A stretch of 64,000 nucleotides of DNA from a virus: positions 1-64,000 of the IMG/VR virus record IMGVR_UViG_3300020733_000014; one strand, given 5' to 3'. This document shows, one piece after another, positions 1 to 8,199 of the stretch; position 1 is the first letter of the stretch, and each line of letters begins with the position of its first letter. Both the position numbers and the translations under genes were made by a program. The notes beneath the pieces were generated by a model that was not told the origin of the DNA, searched no databases, and saw nothing but the letters and a program-made list of their open reading frames with translations.

Positions 1-72
1 GTTTGGCAACAAAAACCCCTCAACACCAAAAAATAATAAAAAATAAAACACACATTTAAAATATATATTCAT
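1..72 (-). CDS. Partial ORF at window edge, hydrophobic start
   Basis: An ATG at 72-70 opens a frame that runs off the left edge after 24 codons (starts MNIYFKCVFYFLLFF). An AAAGG Shine-Dalgarno-like sequence lies about 7 bases upstream, just before the stop of the preceding gene. The hydrophobic run suggests a membrane segment or signal peptide. It is too short to identify. Confidence 0.35.
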   Translation of the reverse strand, partial: MNIYFKCVFYFLLFFGVEGFLLPN

Positions 73-74
73 AA

Positions 75-332
75 TCAACCTTTACTTTTACACGAAAAAA
101 CATAATTACCATCTGGAACATCATCTACATATGGCACTTGCTGAATATCATATCTATCTTTCGTTTTGAATATATAGTCACCTTCAGGCAATGTATCTTC
201 CCAGATCTTTTCAGCATTATACCCAAACTCTTTATTGAGTTCATCATAAAGATATTTTGCTTCATCATAAGTAACAGTACACTTAAAACCTTTTAATTCA
301 ATATTAAACTCTTTAATAATTTCAATTTTCAT
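75..332 (-). CDS. Hypothetical protein, 85 aa
   Basis: A small soluble acidic protein with no recognised domain. It follows the C-terminal half of nrdA by 12 bases in the same direction, so it is probably in the nrd transcript. There are no membrane segments and no obvious metal-binding cluster (only two separated Cys). It is accepted as real because it fills the gap tightly, starts with ATG and fits the tandem minus-strand arrangement. Confidence 0.6.
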   Translation of the reverse strand: MKIEIIKEFNIELKGFKCTVTYDEAKYLYDELNKEFGYNAEKIWEDTLPEGDYIFKTKDRYDIQQVPYVDDVPDGNYVFSCKSKG

Positions 333-344
333 AATAACTCTATA

Positions 345-1346
345 TCAACCATGACAACTCAGACACTCTTTTGAAACATTAACCCCAGTTTCAGATCTAA
401 TATAATACAACGATTTAATATAAGGATCTTTAAAGGCAGCTTTATGGACTTCTGAAATATATTCTTCATCTTCATCAGCAGAGAAGAAAAGATTTATAGA
501 TTGAGCTTGGTCAATATATTTTTGTCTTGTAGAAGCCAATCTAATTATACTATGCTGATTAATTTCAAAAGCAGTTTTAAATACTATTTTTTCTTCATCT
601 GTTAACCAATCTACATGCTGAACAGAACCATTATTAGAAATAATATCTTTAACAGTTTCTTCTGAATATACATTTATTTTTTTCATCAACGTTAATAATG
701 AAGGATTAACCCTATCCATTTTTCCTGCTGCTGTATTTTGAACATAAGCATTTTTATAGATAGGTTCAATACCTTGACTCACAGAACCACAGATTAACGC
801 AGAAGAAAGATTTGGTGCCACTGCAATTCTATGGGTATTTCTTACTCCATACCCTTTACACCATTCAGGTTCACCAAATTCTTTAGCCATCCATTCAGAA
901 GCACGTTTTGATTCTGCATCAAGATGTTTAAATATTTCTACATTTTTAAAATTAGCTTCTAAAGATTCAAAAGCAATTAAATGATCTTGAAGATAAGTAT
1001 GAAAACCAAGAAGACCTAATCCCAATGCTCTTGATTTTTCAGCAAATCTAACAACCCTTTCCATTCCCTTAGTGTTTTTACCAATTTCAATTAGATCTTG
1101 ATTGACGCAATCCAAGAATACTGTAGCATTAAACACAGCATCTGTATCTTTCCATTCATCATAAAGAGACGCATTCATAGATGAAAGAACACAAGAAAAT
1201 GTATGATCCTCATCAGAAAATAATGTGATTTCCGTGCAATTATGTACTAATATACCATTAGCAAAAAAATTGTGGTTATCTTCTACAGATATATCATATA
1301 CCGCTTCTTCATTTTCTAAATACTCAATTTTTAAACTCATTTTCAA
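345..1346 (-). CDS. nrdA: Split-intein C half fused to C-terminal half of ribonucleotide reductase NrdA
   Basis: The first ~36 residues are an intein C-terminal fragment ending FFANGILVHN (blocks F and G, penultimate His, terminal Asn). The next residue is Cys, and the remaining 297 residues are the C-terminal part of class I RNR large subunit. It begins CTEITLFSDEDHTFSC, which holds the active-site Cys (E. coli C439 position), its Glu partner and the C462-equivalent, and ends with the CxxC redox tail ECLSC. The ORF opens at a TTG (1346); an in-frame ATG at 1340 gives MSLKIE and is equally likely. The N-terminal partner is at 1516-2664. Both products should join by trans-splicing to a ~570-residue NrdA, which reduces NDPs for phage DNA synthesis together with NrdB. 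Confidence 0.93.
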   Translation of the reverse strand: MKMSLKIEYLENEEAVYDISVEDNHNFFANGILVHNCTEITLFSDEDHTFSCVLSSMNASLYDEWKDTDAVFNATVFLDCVNQDLIEIGKNTKGMERVVRFAEKSRALGLGLLGFHTYLQDHLIAFESLEANFKNVEIFKHLDAESKRASEWMAKEFGEPEWCKGYGVRNTHRIAVAPNLSSALICGSVSQGIEPIYKNAYVQNTAAGKMDRVNPSLLTLMKKINVYSEETVKDIISNNGSVQHVDWLTDEEKIVFKTAFEINQHSIIRLASTRQKYIDQAQSINLFFSADEDEEYISEVHKAAFKDPYIKSLYYIRSETGVNVSKECLSCHG

Positions 1347-1515
1347 TTTCCTCTTTTATTTTATTTGTATGGTGTTTAGCATATGAACCCAACTGTTTAT
1401 CAATTGCACCAAACTTATCTATAAGTAATTTTTGAATCTTTTTAGTAGTAATATTTTCTCTATAAGTTCCGCCAAATGAACTAGGAATATTTTCGTCATA
1501 TTTCAGTACACAAAA
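1324..1515 (-). pseudogene. ORF remnant between the two nrdA halves
   Basis: Directly after the TAG stop of the IntN gene, the same frame stays open for 63 codons (FCVLKYDENIPSSFGG to EEIENEFKN) and stops at 1324-1326, overlapping the start of the IntC gene in another frame. There is no ATG, GTG or TTG near its beginning. Codon composition looks coding. In this position split-intein genes often carry a homing endonuclease, so this may be the tail of a decayed one. No nuclease motif is visible, so the identity is open. Confidence 0.45.
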
Positions 1516-2664
1516 CTATTTTAATAATAATACATCATTTTCCATTAAATCTTTTGCACAAACATATCCACGGTTCTCGGTAAAAATCTTATGATCTGGC
1601 GTACATTTTATAGATTTTCCAGTTATTTCGTCTGTAATATTCATTATCTTAGTCGATATTGATGTTTGTGCAGATTTTATAATTTTTTTCCATTCGCTCA
1701 TGTTAGTTTCTGTGTTATATGACCAAACCTTCCAATTTTCTACATCATCATTTTTACCTAAATAATTATTTAACCCTTCCATTGATACTTGTAGTTCGCC
1801 ACTAATATCACCTTTAATATTAATTCTAGTATCACCAGTTAAACACAAATTTGATGCTTTTACAGATAAACCTTTATCTTTATACATTTGTGGATTTTGT
1901 TCATTAATAGCATCAATTTTAATGAAATAACCCTTTCCAGTAATCATTTTCAACTTTAACGCTTTTTGATATCTAGAAATTGCATCATTATCACCAGCAT
2001 CTAATCTATCAATAAAGTTTTTTGTGATAATCCATCCAATATTTGCATCGTCAGGATTCTTACCGATATAATTTACCAATTCATAAAAATCATCATGATC
2101 AATTTCAAGATACCCAGCCCAAGCACCTCGTCTTTGTGAACCTTGAGAAATATCTCTAGACATTTGTATAAAATCTTTGAATACTGGAAGGACACCAGAA
2201 GCACTACCTTTCATTCCAAAAATTTTAGAACCTCTTGGTCTAATTGCACCAAGATAGCCTGATGTACCAAAACCATTTTTTGATAGAACTGCAGCTTCTT
2301 TTTGTGCATCATAGAAATCATAAACTGAATCATTGATATATCCGCCTGAACAACTTACAGAACAACCAAATCCTGTTCCCATATTAGACAATACAGGAGT
2401 TGAAGCTGCCAAATATCCTTTCCAGAATAGATCAAAGAATTTTTGTTCCCATTCATCAGGATTTGTAGTATATTGCGCAGCATGTTTAGCTACACGTGTA
2501 TATACTGATTTTAAATCAGGATATTTTTCAGAAAGATAATTTTCTTTAAGCATTTGCCATGCAATAGTCGAACACCACATTGGTAATTTACCTTCACCTT
2601 GCAATTTTTTTCTTTCTTCACCTAATTCGTCGTATATTGATAATTCTTTCATTTCAGTTACCAT
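1516..2664 (-). CDS. nrdA: N-terminal half of ribonucleotide reductase NrdA fused to split-intein N half
   Basis: Residues 1-273 are the N-terminal part of class I RNR large subunit (ASTPVLSNMGTGFGCSVSC near residues 87-105, NGFGTSGYLGAIRPRGSK after it) and end at KASNL. Residues 274-382 are an intein N-terminal fragment: it starts CLTGDTRI (block A, catalytic Cys1) and has block B CTPDHKIF with the TxxH motif. It then stops at a TAG (1516-1518). No ATP-cone domain is present. The start overlaps the nrdB stop (ATGGTAA); a second ATG at 2652 is possible. The product is useless alone and needs the IntC partner at 345-1346. Confidence 0.93.
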   Translation of the reverse strand: MVTEMKELSIYDELGEERKKLQGEGKLPMWCSTIAWQMLKENYLSEKYPDLKSVYTRVAKHAAQYTTNPDEWEQKFFDLFWKGYLAASTPVLSNMGTGFGCSVSCSGGYINDSVYDFYDAQKEAAVLSKNGFGTSGYLGAIRPRGSKIFGMKGSASGVLPVFKDFIQMSRDISQGSQRRGAWAGYLEIDHDDFYELVNYIGKNPDDANIGWIITKNFIDRLDAGDNDAISRYQKALKLKMITGKGYFIKIDAINEQNPQMYKDKGLSVKASNLCLTGDTRINIKGDISGELQVSMEGLNNYLGKNDDVENWKVWSYNTETNMSEWKKIIKSAQTSISTKIMNITDEITGKSIKCTPDHKIFTENRGYVCAKDLMENDVLLLK

Positions 2665-3656
2665 TTAAATTTATTTTCAATCCAATTTCTATTATAATCA
2701 GAACCTTGCGACGAAAAAAAGTCGTGCAACGTAGAAGATTCTAGATCTTTATAGAACCAAGATTTAATCGGATTATACGTTGGTTTAAAAATTCCTTTAT
2801 ATCCAAGATTTTCTAAACAAATATCTAATCTAGATTCAACAAACCGTTTCAATTGATTTTCAGTAATACCTTTAATTTGACCTTTCTCAAATATTTTATC
2901 AATAATTATTGATTCGTGTTCTAATATCACTTTAGCAGTTTCTTCAAGTTCTCGAATTAATTCTTCAACAAATATATCTGTTACTTGACCATCTTCTTTA
3001 GCTTCTTTTAATAATGTTCTAAATAACCAACCGCCAGCTTGTGAATGTAAAGTTTCATCAATCGCAGAGAAATTGATTCCAGCATTAATAGCTACTAATT
3101 TATTTTTACCTGCAGAATTGAAATGTTTCAAGAAAGCAAAACTTGAATAAAGAATTGCACCTTCAATCATAGAGAAAATACCAACTGATTTTAATACGTC
3201 ATAAACAGTATTTCTTTTCTCAGTTCGTTTACCTATCCAAGCCATTCTATTTGCAAGAACTTCATCATTTAAATAATCAGTATAGAACTCATCATTATCT
3301 AAACCAAGAACTTCATTAATTTTATTATAGAATGGTGCATGAACACCCAATTCCATAAAAGAAAATGTTGCAGCCATTCTTTGAATATCTGGTCTCGGAA
3401 AAACTTTAGAAATATAATTTTGCCAATAATCATTTCCAACATTTAATTCATAAAGAGTGAATAATTTTAATGTTGAAATAACACCATGATATTCTGCTTC
3501 AGTAAAATTTGTTTTTAACTCATGAAGATCTTTTTCTACTTCAATTTCAGTAGGAAGCCAAAATACCTCAGCTTGTTTTTCTGCAAATTCTATAGCAGTA
3601 GGATAATCCGTTGTATAAATTGTTTTAGGAGTTAGTATTCTTATTCCCATAACCAT
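2658..3656 (-). CDS. nrdB: Ribonucleotide reductase small (radical) subunit NrdB
   Basis: A 332-residue ferritin-like R2 protein, the usual length. Likely metal ligands are E70, E102, H106, E165 and the E201-T-L-H204 pair; a Tyr (Y110) lies four residues after H106. The first ligand appears to be Glu where E. coli has Asp84. The spacing around the second ligand is E-x3-H (MELGVHAPFY) instead of the common E-x2-H. It generates the radical used by NrdA. It sits upstream of, and is translationally coupled to, the N-terminal nrdA gene. It is intact and has no intein. Confidence 0.93.
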   Translation of the reverse strand: MVMGIRILTPKTIYTTDYPTAIEFAEKQAEVFWLPTEIEVEKDLHELKTNFTEAEYHGVISTLKLFTLYELNVGNDYWQNYISKVFPRPDIQRMAATFSFMELGVHAPFYNKINEVLGLDNDEFYTDYLNDEVLANRMAWIGKRTEKRNTVYDVLKSVGIFSMIEGAILYSSFAFLKHFNSAGKNKLVAINAGINFSAIDETLHSQAGGWLFRTLLKEAKEDGQVTDIFVEELIRELEETAKVILEHESIIIDKIFEKGQIKGITENQLKRFVESRLDICLENLGYKGIFKPTYNPIKSWFYKDLESSTLHDFFSSQGSDYNRNWIENKFKW

Positions 3657-3673
3657 CCTTTTATATTTTATTT

Positions 3674-4090
3674 TTAAATATCACCATCTTGACGAATTTC
3701 AGATTTAATAATCTCAAACCCTTGAGGATAACGAGCTGATAACTTTTCAACATTCATAACAAGAATATCTTCTAGTGTAGTATTTAGTGCTGTACATGCA
3801 ACAGCAAGATACCAACAAATATCACCCAATTCTCTTTTCATATGATAGATATTATCTTCGTCCAATGGTTTCCCTTGGAATAATATTTTCTTAACAACTT
3901 CAGTAAATTCCCCTGATTCAGCAGATAATCCAGCAGATGCTGTTAATAATTCTGGAAGTTTTATTTGTAGTGGGATAGAATCAACATATAAAGAGTCTAA
4001 TCTTGTCAAAAATGATGAAACATCACTTGATGCAGGAGAAATTGTCTTCTTTACGAAATCTTGATAATCTTTTGTATCTATTTTACTCAT
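3674..4090 (-). CDS. MazG-like nucleotide pyrophosphohydrolase
   Basis: A 138-residue all-alpha NTP-PPase family protein. The signature E-x2-E ... E-x2-D is visible as GLSAESGEFTEVVKK (residues ~54-68) and ELGDICWYL (~88-96). Such enzymes hydrolyse (d)NTPs to NMP and PPi, and phage versions are thought to adjust nucleotide pools or alarmones. The gene lies between thyX and nrdB, consistent with nucleotide metabolism. Substrate cannot be inferred from sequence. Confidence 0.8.
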   Translation of the reverse strand: MSKIDTKDYQDFVKKTISPASSDVSSFLTRLDSLYVDSIPLQIKLPELLTASAGLSAESGEFTEVVKKILFQGKPLDEDNIYHMKRELGDICWYLAVACTALNTTLEDILVMNVEKLSARYPQGFEIIKSEIRQDGDI

Positions 4091-4099
4091 AATATGTTC

Positions 4100-4927
4100 C
4101 TATCGTTTGTTAAAAACTGTATCTTCAAGAATAGTTCTATATTGATTCCATCCTTTAAAATTCTTATAAAATGTATCATTTCCTTCTGCTTTTGCTGGAT
4201 GTTCGGCAGGAGAAGCATGTAATGGTTTAGAACCAACCAATCTATCGTGTAATTGAATATCTTTAGTAACAGAAGGCAAACTTCCATCATGATTATTATA
4301 TGAAACTCTAGCACACCTTGCTGTAGAAGCTTTTAACAGATCAGTAACATCAAATAATTCTCTTTCTTCATATGAAATATAAGGGAGATGCCAATCACCA
4401 TCTTCTAAAGACTTTGGATTACTATTATCAATAGCTTCTTTAATTTGTTTAGCTAATTCTTGTATTTCTGGTTGAGCATCGGGATGAATCCTTAATTCAA
4501 AAAAATTATCAAATTCAGTAGATGTTAAAATGACATTAATAAAAGAAAATGGTTCTAATATTCTATTTCCAATTTGTTTGTGTAATCCTATATTGTACAT
4601 AAAATATGCAAGAATACAAGCAAATTTAGAAGCAAGATTCCAAAAGGTTTTTGCTAAGTATAATTTAATACCAGTTAATTCAGTTTTAGCTTGCATACCA
4701 GAAATATTTTGACCCCAATGCAATGGCGTTGCTGGATTATTCCAAACTTCTGATATAATTTTTTTGATTGGTATTGCTCTTGAACTGGATGCAGATCTAG
4801 AAAAAACACGATGTGTCATAAATTCCGCATGTATATATCTATGATATTTTAATTGTAATGTACAGATTCTATTAGTTTTTGAAATTGAATCTTCAATCAT
4901 CTTAACTTGAATTTGAGATTTCATCAT
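4100..4927 (-). CDS. thyX: Flavin-dependent thymidylate synthase ThyX
   Basis: A 275-residue protein that methylates dUMP using FAD and methylene-tetrahydrofolate. The ThyX signature region is HRVFSRSASSSRAIP (residues ~39-53). The second conserved region includes LRIHPDAQPEIQELA, matching the conserved RxxxxAQxEI stretch of the family. It overlaps the stop of the small gene upstream (ATGATG/TGA), suggesting coupling. Use of ThyX instead of T4-type ThyA is common in aquatic T4-like phages. Confidence 0.9.
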   Translation of the reverse strand: MMKSQIQVKMIEDSISKTNRICTLQLKYHRYIHAEFMTHRVFSRSASSSRAIPIKKIISEVWNNPATPLHWGQNISGMQAKTELTGIKLYLAKTFWNLASKFACILAYFMYNIGLHKQIGNRILEPFSFINVILTSTEFDNFFELRIHPDAQPEIQELAKQIKEAIDNSNPKSLEDGDWHLPYISYEERELFDVTDLLKASTARCARVSYNNHDGSLPSVTKDIQLHDRLVGSKPLHASPAEHPAKAEGNDTFYKNFKGWNQYRTILEDTVFNKR

Positions 4928-5094
4928 ATATATTTCTCTTTGTATAATTGTTCTAATACCGTTGAATCTTTTGATGGCATATAGGCATCATTCAAATATT
5001 TGAACCAAATCCCATCGACCCTTACATATTCCACACCATTAACTTTAAATTTTAAAGTCGTTTTAAATTTTTCACTTTTCAAACTTTTCTCCAT
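4924..5094 (-). CDS. Small hypothetical protein, 56 aa
   Basis: An ATG at 5094, inside the last codons of the primase gene, opens a 56-codon frame (MEKSLKSEKFKTT ... LEQLYKEKYI). It fills the otherwise empty 150 bases between primase and thyX and stops by overlapping the thyX start. Overlaps at both ends and a lysine-rich, well-formed product argue that it is real. It contains a VEYVRVDGIWFKYLND segment. Function unknown. Confidence 0.6.
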   Translation of the reverse strand: MEKSLKSEKFKTTLKFKVNGVEYVRVDGIWFKYLNDAYMPSKDSTVLEQLYKEKYI

Positions 5095-6089
5095 CTTATA
5101 AATTCTAATTTCGCCCTTAAATCTTTATATGTATATTGATTTATTATACCTGATATTTCCTCTTTCGTCAACCCAGAAAGTACCATTTCATTAATATCCT
5201 TTTCTTTAATAGATTCAGGAAATAAACAAACAGAAAATCCAGATTTTATAAACCTCTCAACATTTTCTACTATATTTCGGTTTCTGGGCTCGTTGTCAGG
5301 AACTAATACCAAAGTACCTTTATCAAAAATATTACCTGCAGCAGCTAAATTGGAGTCGGCAACGGCGACTGCATTTGGTATGAACAAACTATCAAACGGT
5401 CCTTCAACTACAATAATTTGTTTTTTTGTATTAACCCTATCTAAACCAAATATTTTTTCAACATCTCTATCAATTTTAACTGTGATATATCTCATCGAAT
5501 AATCATCTAAAGCTCTTCCTTGAAATGCAATCAATTTCCCATCAACAGAGAAAAATGGAATCACAATTCTTGGGCTTGTTCTATCTAATTTTTTATCAGA
5601 AACACTTTCTGTAAAAGATTTAAAATCTTCCGCAAAATATAAAAGATCTAGAGAATAATCTGGAAGCTTTCTTTTTAGTATATATTGTTTTGCAATATGA
5701 TCATCAGATAATGACGAAATTGTTGGTAAATCCAGTTTTGGTTTTACAGCTTCTTTTGTTTTAAATATTGGAATTTTAGGAATTTTAGGGATTTTAATTT
5801 TTTTTTCAGAACTCAAATCTTTAAAATTTTCCATAACATATTCTTTCTCAAGATATGGATCTAGGAATTTAATTAAATTTCTTAAAGTTGTTCCAGTTTC
5901 GCAATTATGACAACGAAAAAAATAATGATTATCTTTTTCATAAACAAATCCCCTTGCTTTTGATTTGTTTTTCTCTGAATCCCCACAATATGGACAACGC
6001 ATATTAAAAAGATTTGTATTCTTTTGTTTAAATTGTTCTAATTTTGGAGATAACAAAAGAATATATTTTCGATCAATGTAAATACTCAT
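5079..6089 (-). CDS. 61: DNA primase (T4 gp61 type)
   Basis: A 336-residue primase. The N-terminal zinc ribbon is CPYCGDS (residues ~32-38) with the second pair CHNC (~60-63). A TOPRIM core is visible as IIVVEGPFDSLFIPNA and the acidic stretch after ADSN. It synthesises RNA primers with the gp41 helicase on the lagging strand. A promoter at 6130-6158 and a hairpin at 6104-6129 precede it, so it probably starts its own transcript. Confidence 0.92.
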   Translation of the reverse strand: MSIYIDRKYILLLSPKLEQFKQKNTNLFNMRCPYCGDSEKNKSKARGFVYEKDNHYFFRCHNCETGTTLRNLIKFLDPYLEKEYVMENFKDLSSEKKIKIPKIPKIPIFKTKEAVKPKLDLPTISSLSDDHIAKQYILKRKLPDYSLDLLYFAEDFKSFTESVSDKKLDRTSPRIVIPFFSVDGKLIAFQGRALDDYSMRYITVKIDRDVEKIFGLDRVNTKKQIIVVEGPFDSLFIPNAVAVADSNLAAAGNIFDKGTLVLVPDNEPRNRNIVENVERFIKSGFSVCLFPESIKEKDINEMVLSGLTKEEISGIINQYTYKDLRAKLEFIRWRKV

Positions 6090-6103
6090 ACAATATCCAT
6101 AAA

Positions 6104-6129
6104 AAAGCCTGAAATTATATCCAGGCTTT
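6104..6129 (-). terminator. Hairpin between 6165-6605 gene and primase
   Basis: An 8-bp stem AAAGCCTG/CAGGCTTT with a 10-base loop. On the minus strand it is followed by TTTTTT, so it can terminate the transcript entering from the right. It lies immediately downstream of the -10 of the promoter at 6130-6158, so it could also form at the very 5' end of the primase mRNA. Confidence 0.65.
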
Positions 6130-6158
6130 ATTATACTATAAAATACACAATTTGTAAA
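6130..6158 (-). promoter_or_regulatory. Sigma-70-type promoter for primase operon
   Basis: On the minus strand TTTACA, 17 bases, TATAAT, with TATAG directly before the -10. It has the same layout as the promoters at 35512, 36057 and 46728. It lies just after the stop of the upstream gene and 41 bases before the primase start. Confidence 0.75.
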
Positions 6159-6164
6159 GTTATT

Positions 6165-6605
6165 TTAATGTAACACATTTTTTATAAAATCAAGATTAGA
6201 AGCTAACCAAGTAACAAGAGCAATCATTCCTAAAGCCATCATCTTTATATTTGATAGATTACCAGTAATTTTTTCTTGTTTATCTAATCTTACTGACAAA
6301 TCGTGATTAATTGTTTTAATTTCTTCTGTTAATAATCTTTCTATAGAATTTATTCTTTCAGAAATTTCTTTTTCAGTTTGTTCAAAAGATGTATATAAAT
6401 TAACCAATTCTTCTTTAGTAAAAGAAAGGGTTGATTCAACTTTAGTAGTTTTGTCTATTAATATGTCATGTTGTGAATCAATTTTATTAATCACAACATC
6501 CATTTTTTCAAATAATTTATTAATGAACGAAACTTCTTTTTTTAACATAGCCACTTCAACTTTTAAATCCATAATAATAGAATTTTCAAGTTGGTTTTCT
6601 GCCAT
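6165..6605 (-). CDS. Coiled-coil protein with C-terminal membrane segment
   Basis: 146 residues: a long charged heptad-like region (residues ~10-110) followed by a hydrophobic stretch MMALGMIALVTWLA (~121-134) and a short tail. This plan (coiled coil plus one C-terminal TM) resembles hemolysin XhlA-type holin accessory proteins and other phage membrane-anchored proteins. There is no direct motif, so a lysis role is only a possibility. It is the last gene before a terminator hairpin. Confidence 0.6.
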   Translation of the reverse strand: MAENQLENSIIMDLKVEVAMLKKEVSFINKLFEKMDVVINKIDSQHDILIDKTTKVESTLSFTKEELVNLYTSFEQTEKEISERINSIERLLTEEIKTINHDLSVRLDKQEKITGNLSNIKMMALGMIALVTWLASNLDFIKNVLH

Positions 6606-6608
6606 AAC

Positions 6609-6791
6609 TTAATCCTTATAATTATTTTTTTCGGTATTTACAGTTTCTATTAATTTATCTAATTTTTTAGAATACGACTCAAAAGAATCTAATATTTTCT
6701 GACATTTATTAAAATCTATTCTTTCTTCTTTCTTAGTAGACAATACTTCATTATAATATAACGTAGTATTTATTTGTTCATAAGTTACCAT
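6609..6791 (-). CDS. Small hypothetical protein, 60 aa
   Basis: A short charged, helical protein (MVTYEQINTTLYYNEV ... EKNNYKD). It is four bases upstream of the coiled-coil gene and probably cotranscribed with it. No family recognised; the C-terminal part is predicted to be helical by its Lys/Glu pattern. Confidence 0.5.
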   Translation of the reverse strand: MVTYEQINTTLYYNEVLSTKKEERIDFNKCQKILDSFESYSKKLDKLIETVNTEKNNYKD

Positions 6792-6818
6792 AAAAAATAC
6801 CTAAAAAGAGAAAATAAT

Positions 6819-7376
6819 TTAGTTTAATTTCTGTAATTTATATACTGTACTATTACATAATTGTTCTGTTTCATCTATTATATTTTGTAGAGAACTATCA
6901 TCAGTAATTAAACTACGATTCTTATCCATCCAATCTCTAAATTCAATTATTGCATCAACTGCTTGTTGCATCTCAGCAGCGATTGGAGGAAGATTTATAA
7001 ATTTACCATATTTTCCAATATACGCTTCACAAAAAGTATCAATAGATTCAACAATTTCTTCATAAAATGTAGCTAAAGCTATATGTTCAGAAAACGAATC
7101 TGTACTTAAATGTGCAAAATGAGTAACAGTCGCTAAAGCTCTTGCTCTAGCAAAAAATTCACTAGCAACAGTATTTGAAATTCCTTCTTTTGAAGATGGA
7201 TCGTTAGCTTCTTCTGGGGGATTGGCTGGACTTCTTGCTTCAAACAATACTCTCTCTAACGTATCATCAACAGATTCAACAATTTCTGTTTCTTTATAAT
7301 GACGCTCAAAACCATTATTATCAACGATTGATTTAATTTTATTTAGATATTTGTCCATTTTAGTTTTTTCTCGCAA
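6819..7376 (-). CDS. Conserved phage protein, helical (DUF5856-like)
   Basis: About 185 residues (an alternative ATG giving MDKYLNK lies at 7358). The core FFARARALATVTHFAHLS and HIALATFYEEIVESID looks like a four-helix, ferritin/Dps-like phage family I associate with DUF5856. His and Glu residues on these helices could bind a metal, but this is not shown. The gene start overlaps the end of the HAD phosphatase gene, indicating one operon. Confidence 0.6.
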   Translation of the reverse strand: MREKTKMDKYLNKIKSIVDNNGFERHYKETEIVESVDDTLERVLFEARSPANPPEEANDPSSKEGISNTVASEFFARARALATVTHFAHLSTDSFSEHIALATFYEEIVESIDTFCEAYIGKYGKFINLPPIAAEMQQAVDAIIEFRDWMDKNRSLITDDSSLQNIIDETEQLCNSTVYKLQKLN

Positions 7377-8199
7377 GAATTTGTGTTAAGACAGGACTTT
7401 TTGGAAAATCCGATTTTCTTTTTTTATATTTTGGAAAAACTCCAGGTTCCCCTTGATTTGGCCCAACAGAAGGATTATTTACCCCAACTCCAGCTATTGC
7501 TCCGCCACCGACAGTATTTCCACCACCACCGCCAATACCGCCTGCAGCACCACCATCTTCATTTAAATTTGTAGGTTTGTATTTTTTAACAGAACCATCA
7601 TGTTGAACATGATAGGTATGAAATTCTGTTTCAGGGTGTTTTTGTTTTAATTTATGAACGGCATCTAAATTTTCTTTTCCGTCATCATATACATGAACTT
7701 TTTTATATGGTTGTTTTTCTAATATTTTTGATATTACATTTGCCTTTTTAACAGCAACTGTATCCGATCCAGTATCATTACCAGCTCTATATACATGTAT
7801 ATCGTTAATCGGAAGACCAAATTTCTTAAAAGTATTAAGATATGTATGTTTATTATCCATATCTGATCTAGCAGTATTGATAATAATTCTATGATTTGGA
7901 TTACTTGAGATATTCTTATGGATTGCTTTTACTTTAGAAATCATTTTTTGAATTGGAGCAGATTTGCTAAACGTATCAGAATTTCTAAATTCACTAAAAT
8001 CATAGTGTTGATCAGGTTCTAGTTTGTGGGTATTAAATTCGGAATTATGTAGCGATTTAACTCTTTCTCCATTTTGAACAACATGGATTTGTGCTTTTGG
8101 GTGTACTAATGTATCATCAACATCTAGAACGTGTAAACTTCCGGCATTCGGATTTTCATGTTCTACTTTTTCTAATACAAATTGTTTAAAACCTTTCAT
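7360..8199 (-). CDS. HAD-superfamily phosphatase with capsid-targeting-like N terminus
   Basis: The HAD core is LHVLDVDDTLVHP (motif I, DxDxT, residues ~22-34), IINTARS (motif II) and HVYDDGKENLD (motif IV). The family removes phosphates; the layout is close to phage and RNA-repair 3'-phosphatase domains. The C-terminal ~70 residues are a Gly-rich low-complexity linker and a basic tail. The first ten residues, MKGFKQFVLE, resemble the T4 capsid-targeting peptide cleaved by gp21 (T4 MKTYQEFIAE). It is coupled by ATGA overlap to the gene upstream. Nearby kinase, ligase and nucleotidyltransferase genes suggest a nucleic-acid end-processing role. Confidence 0.75.
   Translation of the reverse strand: MKGFKQFVLEKVEHENPNAGSLHVLDVDDTLVHPKAQIHVVQNGERVKSLHNSEFNTHKLEPDQHYDFSEFRNSDTFSKSAPIQKMISKVKAIHKNISSNPNHRIIINTARSDMDNKHTYLNTFKKFGLPINDIHVYRAGNDTGSDTVAVKKANVISKILEKQPYKKVHVYDDGKENLDAVHKLKQKHPETEFHTYHVQHDGSVKKYKPTNLNEDGGAAGGIGGGGGNTVGGGAIAGVGVNNPSVGPNQGEPGVFPKYKKRKSDFPKSPVLTQILARKN

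Noticed and set aside
7480-7560. Triplet-like GCC/ACC repeats suggesting a tandem repeat or CRISPR-like unit
   Set aside because: They encode the Gly-rich linker of the HAD phosphatase; no regular spacing or spacer pattern. No CRISPR array was seen anywhere in the window.
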